Shown here: positions 37,481 to 45,996 of the stretch, in pieces
Layout: every line of letters begins with the position of its first letter
Position numbering within the stretch: the stretch's first letter is position 1
Virus record (IMG/VR): IMGVR_UViG_3300048838_000628
Span: 18,024 to 82,023 of that record
Origin: a virus
Length of the DNA stretch: 64,000 nt
Reading direction: 5' to 3' (one strand)
Translations under genes and position numbers: made by a program
The notes under the pieces: generated by a model
What the model saw: the letters and a program-made list of their open reading frames with translations, nothing else
Database searches by the model: none
Told to the model about the DNA's origin: nothing

Positions 37481-37687
37481 TCTAGCGTAACCTGCGGCAT
37501 CGCCGCCTGCTGCACGAGTTAGTGTAATTTTAGTACCATCGTCTTCTTCAAATGATCCAGAGATACCGCTAAGAGCAGATATTTCTGTTTCCCAAGTGCT
37601 TAATTCAATTGAGCTACCGAAGTAGCTCGGTAGGGTTAAAATTCCATTAGGAATAATTTCCTCCTTTTAGACCGGGGCTTCTTGATT

Positions 37688-37954
37688 TTACGGATCGGGA
37701 CGTCGCCGCCAATCCGGCTGCACTTTATGGATAGCGCTATCTTCAATTGCTACGCATTCCGCGCGTTGTCTAGGGTCTAAGAACTCAAACGACTTCCACA
37801 TCTGATAATACTGTTCAGATGTCATCGAATGAATTTCCATACGTTCGACGACGCACGGGGGCGGATTACTGCCGCCGTGTTCGAGCCAATCGTTTAGATC
37901 TTTTAATGCTGATGCAGCGGCACGAAAGCGTTGCCCAATCCTATCAAGATCCAT
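37688..37954 (-). CDS. Small hypothetical protein in the GC-rich insert
   Basis: An 88-residue protein with GGAGTG upstream of the ATG. GC-rich codons and Arg-rich composition (RRRPDP end) differ sharply from the AT-rich neighbours and match the BNR_4 gene just upstream, so both probably arrived together. A helical N terminus (IGQRFRAAASALKDLNDWLE) is visible. Function unknown. Confidence 0.6.
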   Translation of the reverse strand: MDLDRIGQRFRAAASALKDLNDWLEHGGSNPPPCVVERMEIHSMTSEQYYQMWKSFEFLDPRQRAECVAIEDSAIHKVQPDWRRRPDP

Positions 37955-38006
37955 CTCACACTCCTTACATCAGAACGAGCCCGTAGGCAATTCGCATTCT
38001 GTCGAC

Positions 38007-40043
38007 CTACGACGGCTCGTACTCTACGAGCTTTAGTTTGCCATTTTCCGCACTCGGATATGGCAATGCGACGGAGATTGGCAGGTAGAATTTTGATTGA
38101 GACCGCCACTGTATCGGGTCCCACGACGGGTTCCACAGTTGAACATCGAAACTGTACAGTTTCTCGGTTGTCCAAGTGGTATCGTCAGACGATCTGTAGG
38201 CCAGCAACCCAAAATCATCTGAGTTGTTATATCCGACGATAAACACCGTGTTGTCGCTGCGCCGAACTGCAATTCGGGGAGGGGATAGCACCGGATTAGC
38301 CAACCCCACAAACGTACCAACGATGTGTGGTCCAACGCCGGTTTTTACCCACGAAGTCCCGTTATGCCACGTGTGGAAAAAGCGTGAATTACTATCGACG
38401 TCGTTTTTAATGTATGCAAGATGCGGATTGCCATAACTGTCCGCGTCAATGCTTAATTGCGACGTTAATCCGGAGGATTTAGCAACCGCATCGATGATAT
38501 CACAGTTTGCGAGCGTAATTGGCACGGTCTGCGCTGAGCCATCGCTTTGTTCCCAATTTGCCCCGTCCCAGCGCACATATGACACATCGTGGTTAGCCAG
38601 TGACGAGATAGTTTCCCGCCAGATAAAGCCGAAGTGCATATAGCCACCCGCGCCGAAATCGTTATCAAATGCGGGTTGTCCCCAATAGGCGTTCTGATCC
38701 GGCGTGCTGTTTTTACCGTCGATCAGAAGCCCGGCCGTCGTTCCGGTTGCTGCCCCCCATGTCTCTGTCCCCGCGTTGTATACGTAGAAATACAGGTCAC
38801 CGTCACCACTGTCACCATCGCGAAACATATAATATAATGTTCCGGCAGGATCGGTGAAAAATGTGGGATATGTCATCGCAGATTCGTTCGTCCCCAGCAT
38901 CGACAGTTCCGCTGAAAGTTGACCGTTGAACGTATTTAGCGGCAGCGTAGACCGGCGGTATTTCATAGCCGACGTTCGCGTGTCATAGACAATGTGTAAA
39001 TAGCCGTTAACGTCAATGCCGATGTTGATGACATAGTGGAAATCATCGACTGTTTGTTGTAGTGTTGGAAGCGACGGGTTAGTACCGTCATAGGCGTACC
39101 ACGTCCAAGCGCCGTCAAGTACGCGAACCCCAATTCTCGCGTATTGGTTATCATCCCAATATGCAATTGCCTGGTAGGTTGTCGATCCAATAACGACGCT
39201 GTATATCGCGTTCTCGCGAAAAGTCGCGCCGTTGGAATTGTTAGACGTGAGAGAGTCGGTTGCGATTATAGTAGCCGTTTCTGCCACCGTTACCGGTTGC
39301 GCCAGATCGTTCCACATACCCTGAACGTCTGTTAGCGTTAGTGTTGTCCCACCCCAATAGGCCACATAAGCCAACGCGCCATCGAGGACGCGCGTATTCG
39401 CGGCAGATGCACCAACTAATGCAATGGTGAGATTGCCAACCCATGCGCCAAGGGTCGCAGGTGATTGACTGTTTATCAGCGCGCCATTAAGATACATTTG
39501 CACAGAGTCATCGCTCTTGGAATAGACGAGCGTTAACTGCATCCAACCTTGATTGGCGTATAGGCTACTCCCCTGATCCGTCGTGCCGTCCGCCGTATAT
39601 CTCCATCCGAGCTGGTTAACTGTGTTTTTCTGCAGGAATACAAGATTGGTCCCATCGGCAAACAGATGGAAGAATCTATTGTCGCGACTATCGTAATAGG
39701 CGTCACCCATACGCACGCAAATAGATACAGATCCCTCACTTTGGTTAAACACGCTGGCCAATGCAGATGTGAACACATTCCCGATACTGCTTGCCCCGTC
39801 ACTGACCGGCGACATTTCACCGGGAATAGGACCCGGAACAGATTGCAAGCTCCATCCCGATTGCGTCCCCTCATATCCTGCCGGAACGGAAGTGATTGCA
39901 GCCCCGGACGCAATATCTACGAGAGGGTAAACAACTGACGCCCCGTAGTTAGCAACCAATCGCTCGGCGTAGTTCATAAGCGCGCCCGCCCCGCTGCGCC
40001 ACGTCGGGATGTCTACCAGTCGTCCTATGCTAATACGTGTCAT
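38007..40043 (-). CDS. LamG-like plus BNR_4 repeat protein (possible glycan-binding or glycosidase-like surface protein)
   Basis: A 678-residue protein. The N-terminal ~240 residues look like a concanavalin/LamG sandwich (YYDSRDNRFFHLFADG; VQMYLNGALINSQSP). From about residue 270 a BNR_4 propeller is recognisable: FHYVINIGIDVNGYLHIVYD, MKYRRST, NESAMTYPTFFTDPAGTLYY, MFRDGDSGDGDLYF. It probably binds or cleaves carbohydrate on the host or virion surface; catalytic residues cannot be assigned. GC content is visibly higher than around it. GAGGAG precedes the ATG. Confidence 0.75.
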   Translation of the reverse strand: MTRISIGRLVDIPTWRSGAGALMNYAERLVANYGASVVYPLVDIASGAAITSVPAGYEGTQSGWSLQSVPGPIPGEMSPVSDGASSIGNVFTSALASVFNQSEGSVSICVRMGDAYYDSRDNRFFHLFADGTNLVFLQKNTVNQLGWRYTADGTTDQGSSLYANQGWMQLTLVYSKSDDSVQMYLNGALINSQSPATLGAWVGNLTIALVGASAANTRVLDGALAYVAYWGGTTLTLTDVQGMWNDLAQPVTVAETATIIATDSLTSNNSNGATFRENAIYSVVIGSTTYQAIAYWDDNQYARIGVRVLDGAWTWYAYDGTNPSLPTLQQTVDDFHYVINIGIDVNGYLHIVYDTRTSAMKYRRSTLPLNTFNGQLSAELSMLGTNESAMTYPTFFTDPAGTLYYMFRDGDSGDGDLYFYVYNAGTETWGAATGTTAGLLIDGKNSTPDQNAYWGQPAFDNDFGAGGYMHFGFIWRETISSLANHDVSYVRWDGANWEQSDGSAQTVPITLANCDIIDAVAKSSGLTSQLSIDADSYGNPHLAYIKNDVDSNSRFFHTWHNGTSWVKTGVGPHIVGTFVGLANPVLSPPRIAVRRSDNTVFIVGYNNSDDFGLLAYRSSDDTTWTTEKLYSFDVQLWNPSWDPIQWRSQSKFYLPISVALPYPSAENGKLKLVEYEPS

Positions 40044-40141
40044 GGTCTCAACTCCTCACCGCGCGGTTCTTTCCACGCCAGATAAACGATCCCCACCAAC
40101 AGCGCCAAGGCTGCGATATTCCCTATTATGTAAAGGATCAT
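40040..40141 (-). CDS. 33-residue single-span membrane peptide
   Basis: ATG 40141 lies two bases after the previous stop. The peptide is one hydrophobic helix (IIGNIAALALLVGIVYLAW) with a charged tail and overlaps the BNR_4 start by 4 nt. Too short to assign; probably translated because of its tight fit between genes. Confidence 0.5.
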   Translation of the reverse strand: MILYIIGNIAALALLVGIVYLAWKEPRGEELRP

Positions 40142-40142
40142 C

Positions 40143-40508
40143 TTATTCGCCCTTAACTTGCTTAAGCGCTTTCTCCCACGCTTCAGCAGATACACGATAC
40201 GTCCCACGGGTATGCCAAGTATTAGCGCCACCGTAACTAGCGACAAATTTCTGTAAACTATCTGTAGCAATCAAGTAAATATCGCCAGTCTCGGTTCCTA
40301 GAAGAACATGAGCGTAAGAGAAATAACTATCGTAAACTACAGTGATGTTCCCAAATGAATGAGTGCGTTCAGGAGTTTTAAACCCTGTAATGCTGTTCCA
40401 ATCTACAACTTCGCCTTCCAGCAAAGCCAAAGAAAGATCGAAACTTCCTTCAGACCAATAGGGCTCTGACCAGACAACTGCTATAGCGCCATCTTTAAAT
40501 ATTCTCAT
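40143..40508 (-). CDS. Hypothetical head-module protein
   Basis: A 121-residue beta-rich protein from ATG 40508, one base after the previous stop. Segments such as GAIAVVWSEPYW and ITVVYDSYFSYAHVLLG alternate strands. No family recognised; possibly a head decoration or closure protein by position. Confidence 0.55.
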   Translation of the reverse strand: MRIFKDGAIAVVWSEPYWSEGSFDLSLALLEGEVVDWNSITGFKTPERTHSFGNITVVYDSYFSYAHVLLGTETGDIYLIATDSLQKFVASYGGANTWHTRGTYRVSAEAWEKALKQVKGE

Positions 40509-40509
40509 G

Positions 40510-40908
40510 TTAATTGCCAGTATACAAATAAAGTGTTCTTTCAGCAGCCTGATTAACCGCTGTAGCCGCGCCAACTGTCACAGAAAGAATCTTCATGTAA
40601 CGCATTCGCTGAATAGGAGCCCAAATCTCAGCAGGAAGGTGATAAATACCTTTTGCATTGGTTTTAATACCGGAAATACGTACTTCGGTACCTTCGTGGT
40701 CATAAGCTGTTGCTAAATCAACTGTATCACCATTAGGCGCAAACTGGAAGATAATATCGGCAGCAGTCCAAACAGAAGGAACAATAATAAAGCCACCACG
40801 CGGCTCGCTAAAATGCCATAAATCAATAGGGTCGAGATGCGTGTTAGAGCTAATTGGAATTGTCACGCTTGTAGCAAATGTTTCGTTAAGCCTAGCCGTT
40901 GTAGTCAC
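40510..40908 (-). CDS. Putative capsid decoration/stabilisation protein
   Basis: A 132-residue protein from GTG 40908, the first gene after the major capsid gene. It has repeated beta strands (ATSVTIPISSN; GGFIIVPSVWTAADIIFQF; RISGIKTNAKGIYHLP). Position and beta-rich character fit a head decoration protein, but no sequence family is recognised. Confidence 0.5.
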   Translation of the reverse strand: MTTTARLNETFATSVTIPISSNTHLDPIDLWHFSEPRGGFIIVPSVWTAADIIFQFAPNGDTVDLATAYDHEGTEVRISGIKTNAKGIYHLPAEIWAPIQRMRYMKILSVTVGAATAVNQAAERTLYLYTGN

Positions 40909-40929
40909 TTTTTACTCTTTCTAAACAGG

Positions 40930-40950
40930 AGGGGCGGTCAAGCCGCCCCA
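40930..40950 (-). other. Hairpin after the capsid gene
   Basis: A GGGGCGG/CCGCCCC stem (40931-40949) resembles the hairpins after the tail-tube and holin genes but lacks a clear U run on the minus strand (CCTGTTT). It may protect the capsid mRNA 3' end rather than terminate. Confidence 0.5.
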
Positions 40951-40964
40951 AACCTAAAGTCTAA

Positions 40965-42647
40965 TTACGCAGCTTCGTCGTAGGTGACGATAGTAACAGT
41001 CGCGGTATCGCTACCGGCTGCATTGGTAATGGTGTAAACATAGGTGTCAACACCCTCAAAGGTTGCGCTCGGAGGCACATACGTGAACCCGCCATCAACA
41101 GTAATAGTAATCGTACCGCCTTCGGTCGTAGCAACAGTTGTAACTGCCGTAGCTGCCGGAGCAGGAGTACCAGTGTCGTTTACCAACAGACCGCTACCAG
41201 CGGCAACAACTAGCGAACTAGCACCAACTTCACGGGTGTAGAAGTCATTGTTCGCAACAGGAGCAACCTGAGTTACGAACCCACTAGCCTTCGGGTAACT
41301 AACCAAGTTACCTTCAAAGAAGAATGTACTCAAAGGATCACCAGACTTTGCACCATAGATGCTATCGCAAGCAACATCGATAATTTTCATTTGTGCCCAA
41401 GGACCGGGCATGTCAACGCGCCACTGAAGTTCAGTGTGGATGCGATAGCAAGTGTGGTCAAGCGTCTTCCACGACAGAATGCGCGAATTATCGCTAACCA
41501 TGTACTCGCTACCAGCCGGAGGAGTAGCCGCAACAGCCGACATATCCTTAACCTGAATACGAACCAGCGGCGTATTACCGACATTGGGCGTCAGGATCAG
41601 AATAGTAGCAAGAGCAGGGTCCCCAGGTTCCGCACCAGCCGACAACAGACCGTAGTCGTAGGGGAAGAACACAACCGGAACGCCATGGAACGTCAAGGTA
41701 ACATTCTGACCGGCCATAAGCGTGTTCTTAAGCTGATTCAGCATAGCCTGAACTTCACTTTCCATCATCCACTCTTTGTTGCCGCCGCAATGCGTGTGGC
41801 AAACCCAAGCGTCAATCAGACAGTTGAGATGTTCAGTCGGGATAAGGCCAATGTGTGTCGGCATACCGGACAGCGAAGAATGGGCAATACGCTGGCGGGT
41901 CAAGCGAAGGAACGAGGCCACATAGTCATAGAAAGCATAGCCGTCAGTAACAGCATCGCCATTAAACGTAACACCAGTAGCGCCATTCTCAGGAGCAAAG
42001 CTGTTGCCATTATAGTCAATAACCGTGCTGTCCATAGACGTACAGGCTTCACCGGTTTCGGGATCAGTGTAGCCATAAGTCACTAGCTGAAGCAGACCAT
42101 CGGCCTCGCCAGCGTTCGATTTATTGCCGTTGATAATAAATCTCTGAAGGTCTTGCAGCATAACAGTCGTCTGACGAACCACGTCCCACTCATAGTCGTC
42201 ATCGATCATATTCCCGCCGATGTCATAAATCGGGCGCTGTGACGAATAACGAATAGGCAGGTCGGTAATGTCACGCGTGTCTGATGACTTGCGCATACGG
42301 CCCCAACCCTCTAGCAGATACGAACAGCCACCAGACTCAACACCAGTACCCGGAGCGCACGCATCAGCATGAGCGCTAGAAACAGGTGAACCATCGGCAG
42401 TACCAGCAGGTGCAACATAAGTCAGGAAATTACGCTTAATCAAATGAACATTGCTGTTCACAAAACCAATAGCATCAAGAGCGCGATTGTAGCCACCCAA
42501 AAGGGTGAAAGAAACAATAGCGTCTTCCGAATCGAGATCAAACAACGGCTGGTTATACAAACCATCAACCGGCCCAATCGACAGCGCTTCCGTACCAGAA
42601 TCACGCTTGATGAAATTACCGCCCTTTGAATTACGTTTCTGCATCAT
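40965..42647 (-). CDS. Major capsid protein with C-terminal Ig-like (cadherin/Big_9-type) domain
   Basis: A 560-residue protein downstream of the protease/scaffold gene. Residues 1-455 would form the HK97-type shell subunit. Residues ~463-555 form a separate Ig-like domain recognised by LLVNDTG, ITITVDGGFTYVPPSATFEG and DTYVYTITNAAGSDTATVTI, the usual order of the cadherin-like/VCBS-type fold. Ig domains on capsids are displayed outside and can bind glycans. Codon use is GC-richer than average for the phage, consistent with extreme expression. Two consecutive ATGs are at the start. Confidence 0.82.
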   Translation of the reverse strand: MMQKRNSKGGNFIKRDSGTEALSIGPVDGLYNQPLFDLDSEDAIVSFTLLGGYNRALDAIGFVNSNVHLIKRNFLTYVAPAGTADGSPVSSAHADACAPGTGVESGGCSYLLEGWGRMRKSSDTRDITDLPIRYSSQRPIYDIGGNMIDDDYEWDVVRQTTVMLQDLQRFIINGNKSNAGEADGLLQLVTYGYTDPETGEACTSMDSTVIDYNGNSFAPENGATGVTFNGDAVTDGYAFYDYVASFLRLTRQRIAHSSLSGMPTHIGLIPTEHLNCLIDAWVCHTHCGGNKEWMMESEVQAMLNQLKNTLMAGQNVTLTFHGVPVVFFPYDYGLLSAGAEPGDPALATILILTPNVGNTPLVRIQVKDMSAVAATPPAGSEYMVSDNSRILSWKTLDHTCYRIHTELQWRVDMPGPWAQMKIIDVACDSIYGAKSGDPLSTFFFEGNLVSYPKASGFVTQVAPVANNDFYTREVGASSLVVAAGSGLLVNDTGTPAPAATAVTTVATTEGGTITITVDGGFTYVPPSATFEGVDTYVYTITNAAGSDTATVTIVTYDEAA

Positions 42648-42655
42648 AGTCTTAA

Positions 42656-43963
42656 TTAACCCTTTGTCACTTTAATTTTTTCACGATTAGCGCGGGCACG
42701 TTCACGCGGGGACATTTCTTCTTCGTCCTTAGTTTCAGCTTCCGGCTCAGTAAACTGTTTGTAAACAACTTTAACATTACGATTACGAACCGCAGTTGAC
42801 AAGCTTAGTGTCGCTTCCTGAATCTTTTCATTGTCCTCGCGTTCAACAGAAGCAAGACGCTCTGTTAGTTCATCAATACGCGCACGAGCAGTTTCAAGTT
42901 CAGCAACCAATTCACTACTGTCAAAAACGGGGACAGTGATCTTTTCAGCAACCTTGATAGCAATTGCGTCGATAATTTCTTCAGTAATCTCAAGCTCTAC
43001 TTCTTCGGGAGCTTCTTCTTCGACAACCGGTTCTTCGACCACAACTTCAGGCTCAGGTTCAGGATCACCGTCGCGTGTAATCATTTTTTCATCTTCAATC
43101 TTTCGGCTGCGCACATTGGCGTCATCCAAAAGCGATTCAACTTCGTCTTCGGCTTCTGTGCCGAGAAATTCGAGCAAGGCTTTCTTTGCCCGATCACGGT
43201 CATAACCCATGTTTCCACTCCTTAAACTAGAAATAGTAGTAAAGTAGCTCGCCGCAGCATTTTCTTTGAGCAAAGAACACTCAATTAAGATACCGCGATT
43301 GAACGTACTGATTTCGGTGTTACCAATTCGGATCACTTCAGGTTCTTCTGTAATCCTAAATCCAATGCTTATGCCCCAAACACCATCACTATTATCGCCC
43401 AACTTTTCAGCAATTCGAGAGCCAATAGTGGTAGTTTCGTCAACAAGACCGGAGATAATGAGAAACTTCTCATATCTGAATACTTTTTCCACAGTGCCAA
43501 AGCGCACCGCTTCACCGAGATGATAAAAGGTTAGATATGCTTTATCTTCTTGATCTTCGTAGGCTTCTTCAAACGAATCAAATAAAGCCGTTGTGTCAAG
43601 CTCAGCAACTCGATTCAAAACAGCCGCAGCCGCAATTCCATAAAAATATAGTTGACCATCAGCATTTCTACGAACGAATGTACGAGAACGCTCAGCGGGT
43701 ACTTCTACATACTCAATTGCAACTTCAGTGGGTTCGCTAAGAGTAACAGAGTCATTAGCGTAATCAACACCTAAACGGTATAGCTTCCCATTGTCAGTTA
43801 CAACAATGTAGTCGCCTTGTTCTGAACGCATGTATTCTAAAAGATAAGGATAATCAAACCCCGAAGAAGTTTCTAGTGCCTCATAAATCTGAGTAAAAAA
43901 CTGGTCGTTTGTCAACTCCCTGTTAACACCCAAAAGGCTTTTAAAAACATTTTTTAAGCCCAT
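42656..43963 (-). CDS. Prohead protease fused to a scaffold-like region
   Basis: A 435-residue protein between portal and capsid genes. Residues ~90-250 look like a phage prohead protease (ISGLVDETTTIGSRIAE, GVWGISIGFRI, ILIECSLLKENAAASYF). The C-terminal 170 residues are extremely acidic and then coiled coil (EPVVEEEAPEEVELEITEE; ARIDELTERLASVERE), typical of scaffolding delta domains. The catalytic His/Ser pair cannot be placed confidently. Confidence 0.65.
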   Translation of the reverse strand: MGLKNVFKSLLGVNRELTNDQFFTQIYEALETSSGFDYPYLLEYMRSEQGDYIVVTDNGKLYRLGVDYANDSVTLSEPTEVAIEYVEVPAERSRTFVRRNADGQLYFYGIAAAAVLNRVAELDTTALFDSFEEAYEDQEDKAYLTFYHLGEAVRFGTVEKVFRYEKFLIISGLVDETTTIGSRIAEKLGDNSDGVWGISIGFRITEEPEVIRIGNTEISTFNRGILIECSLLKENAAASYFTTISSLRSGNMGYDRDRAKKALLEFLGTEAEDEVESLLDDANVRSRKIEDEKMITRDGDPEPEPEVVVEEPVVEEEAPEEVELEITEEIIDAIAIKVAEKITVPVFDSSELVAELETARARIDELTERLASVEREDNEKIQEATLSLSTAVRNRNVKVVYKQFTEPEAETKDEEEMSPRERARANREKIKVTKG

Positions 43964-43975
43964 AAATGCGTTTCC

Positions 43976-44551
43976 TTAACACTCATAAGTACAGCCGTGG
44001 TTATTTATCCACGCCTCTAAATAATCCGAACCAAAAGTTTGTTCTATCCATAGCATAGGCGGTTTGGCATTTTTTGTTAAATTGCATTTAGCACATGTCA
44101 AAGCAATATTAGAAGAATTATTATTGCCGCCTTTAGCCAGCGGTATAATATGATCTATATGGTATTTATCCTCAATAGAGCAATAACAATAAAAACATAA
44201 GCCGTTTTGTGCCTTAAATTTCTCTAAAATATCTGAATCAGCAAAAGTCCCCTCAGCATTTCGTAGCCTGGCTCTACGCTTTGCTCGACTTATTTTTTGA
44301 CTGAGTTTAAATTTGGAACGATTTTTGCTTCTATATTCGCTAATCTTGTTTTTGTAATATTTTAGATTATCATAATATTTTTTTGATTGTTTTTGTCTAA
44401 TCTTAGACTTATTTGCTTCAACATATTTTTTATTCATTTGGTTCTTACATTTTTTACAACAATTCTCAAAACATCCACCATATCTTTTTCTCCACTGAAA
44501 AAATTCTTCAGTTAATGGAAGTTCCTCGTTACATTTTGGACAAATCTTCAT
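43976..44551 (-). CDS. HNH homing endonuclease (portal-downstream copy)
   Basis: About 191 residues from ATG 44551 (GTG 44557 possible). An N-terminal zinc-finger pair (ICPKCNEELPLT; CCKKCKNQM) is followed by a basic helical linker and an HNH domain: GLCFYCYCSIEDKYHIDHIIPLAKGG, split near residues 125-150, then ALTCAKCNLTKN. It closely parallels the endonuclease on the other side of the portal gene. Likely a free-standing mobile gene inserted between portal and protease. Confidence 0.88.
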   Translation of the reverse strand: MKICPKCNEELPLTEEFFQWRKRYGGCFENCCKKCKNQMNKKYVEANKSKIRQKQSKKYYDNLKYYKNKISEYRSKNRSKFKLSQKISRAKRRARLRNAEGTFADSDILEKFKAQNGLCFYCYCSIEDKYHIDHIIPLAKGGNNNSSNIALTCAKCNLTKNAKPPMLWIEQTFGSDYLEAWINNHGCTYEC

Positions 44552-44556
44552 GTCCA

Positions 44557-45996
44557 CTAGTACGCTCTTTTCCTTAGCATTTCATCGCCATTTTTATATA
44601 ATACTTCTACATTGCCATTTGGAAACTCGTATTCATATAATTTATCTGGCGCGTCATAATTACCGATAATCTCGCGTTTTGAATTATATGAATAGGTTAT
44701 GATCGGTTCATCAGGATAGGTTTTAGCAAAGCGACGAATCTCAAAGTTATCTCTGGCACGCTGGCGAACATGCTGAAGGTCTGTGACCGTTAGACTTTTA
44801 TCTTCAATTCCAGCAATCCAGTCACGAGGCAAAATACCACTTTTGGCAAGAAGATAACGTCCTTCTTGTGCATCAATCAATTCGCTATCTTTCATAGACT
44901 TAATATTCGCAATGACAAGAGCGTTGATTTCTTCTTGTGCTAAGGTATCATCATCGTTACGCATGTTAAAATCGAATAATACGCTCGGCGGCAAGAAATA
45001 AGATTGTATTTGATCTTGAAAACTTAATGCAAATTCTAATTCACCCATATAAGTCGTGTTTTTTCGCATAGCGTCGATTTCACGACCGCGCCCAAAAGTT
45101 CCCGATTCCGGCGTCCAAAACTGATAAATGTTTGTACCAAATGCTAAAGAATACGCTTTCATAATATTATCCAGCCAATCGCGCAAATTGAAGTTATCAG
45201 GAAGTTCAGATAAGCCAATTAAATCTAATTTTGCATTAGGGTCTTTAACAAACAACCCAAAAACACCATCATATGTTGCCGTATCTTGGTTTTCTTTTTC
45301 TTGCTGAAAATTAGCTACTGCTGAATCCCATTCTTGGCGTCCTACCCCTGTTGCAAAAAGAATTCCTTTTGGCGGGGCTACTCCTAGCTTTTCAAGCTGA
45401 TGATAGTGCAGACCTATCATCAAACGGGTAAACAACAGCGCTCTTTCAATTGCGCAAAAGCCAGCGTAATTTAGCTTTTCTTGAACAGCAGGCATCGAAT
45501 TTCCGTGAATATAAGTTTCCCGACGGAGTTTCTTTTTGCCTGTCGCTGGATAATAATACATTGGATAATCACGCGCACCTGTCATACGCAGACGCGAGGG
45601 ATCAACATGCCACATGGTATCCGAAACCTTATTCCCGTCAACTCCAATTTCGGAGACATAACCTAAATTCGAAGAATACCAAGCTGTAGAATTTAGGGAC
45701 AAGAATTGCCGCCAACCTTCGTTGTTATGGACAGTATGAAGCTTTTTAGCAAAATTACTTACTAAACGTGCCCCACCAGTTAATGTCCAGGCCCTATTCT
45801 TGTCCCTTGCTACTGACGCCGCTAATACACTGGCTATTAAGCTCTCTGATCTCCAGAAATGTTGTAGCGCTTCGTCACGCTTCCGCGTATCGGCTTCATA
45901 AGGTGGTAAGACCTGATCCGATCTAGTAACCATGTTAATAATACGACGAAACATCATCTCGTCGTTGTCAAACCTATCTTTTTGAATAGTTGTCAT
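44557..45996 (-). CDS. Portal protein
   Basis: About 479 residues from ATG 45996, which overlaps the HNH stop as TAATG; an ATG at 46017 is also in frame. It lies after TerL and before the protease. Portal-like features include FWRSESLIASVLAASVARDKN, split near residues 45-65, then SNLGYVSEIGVDGN, WHVDPSRLRMTG and ALLFTRLMIGLHYHQLEKLG. The dodecameric portal is the DNA entry/exit channel. HNH genes abut it on both sides with overlapping stops and starts. Confidence 0.8.
   Translation of the reverse strand: MTTIQKDRFDNDEMMFRRIINMVTRSDQVLPPYEADTRKRDEALQHFWRSESLIASVLAASVARDKNRAWTLTGGARLVSNFAKKLHTVHNNEGWRQFLSLNSTAWYSSNLGYVSEIGVDGNKVSDTMWHVDPSRLRMTGARDYPMYYYPATGKKKLRRETYIHGNSMPAVQEKLNYAGFCAIERALLFTRLMIGLHYHQLEKLGVAPPKGILFATGVGRQEWDSAVANFQQEKENQDTATYDGVFGLFVKDPNAKLDLIGLSELPDNFNLRDWLDNIMKAYSLAFGTNIYQFWTPESGTFGRGREIDAMRKNTTYMGELEFALSFQDQIQSYFLPPSVLFDFNMRNDDDTLAQEEINALVIANIKSMKDSELIDAQEGRYLLAKSGILPRDWIAGIEDKSLTVTDLQHVRQRARDNFEIRRFAKTYPDEPIITYSYNSKREIIGNYDAPDKLYEYEFPNGNVEVLYKNGDEMLRKRAY

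Noticed and set aside
37903-40270. Many overlapping open frames in all six frames of the GC-rich insert
   Set aside because: High GC makes stop codons rare; only the LamG/BNR_4 frame and the short 88-residue frame have domain-like sequence and ribosome-binding sites.
40930-40950. Capsid-downstream hairpin as a true terminator
   Set aside because: No adequate U tract on the minus strand, and the following gene has no own promoter visible; kept only as a hairpin.
41391-42086. 231-codon plus-strand frame opposite the capsid gene
   Set aside because: Antisense shadow of a highly biased, GC-rich coding gene.
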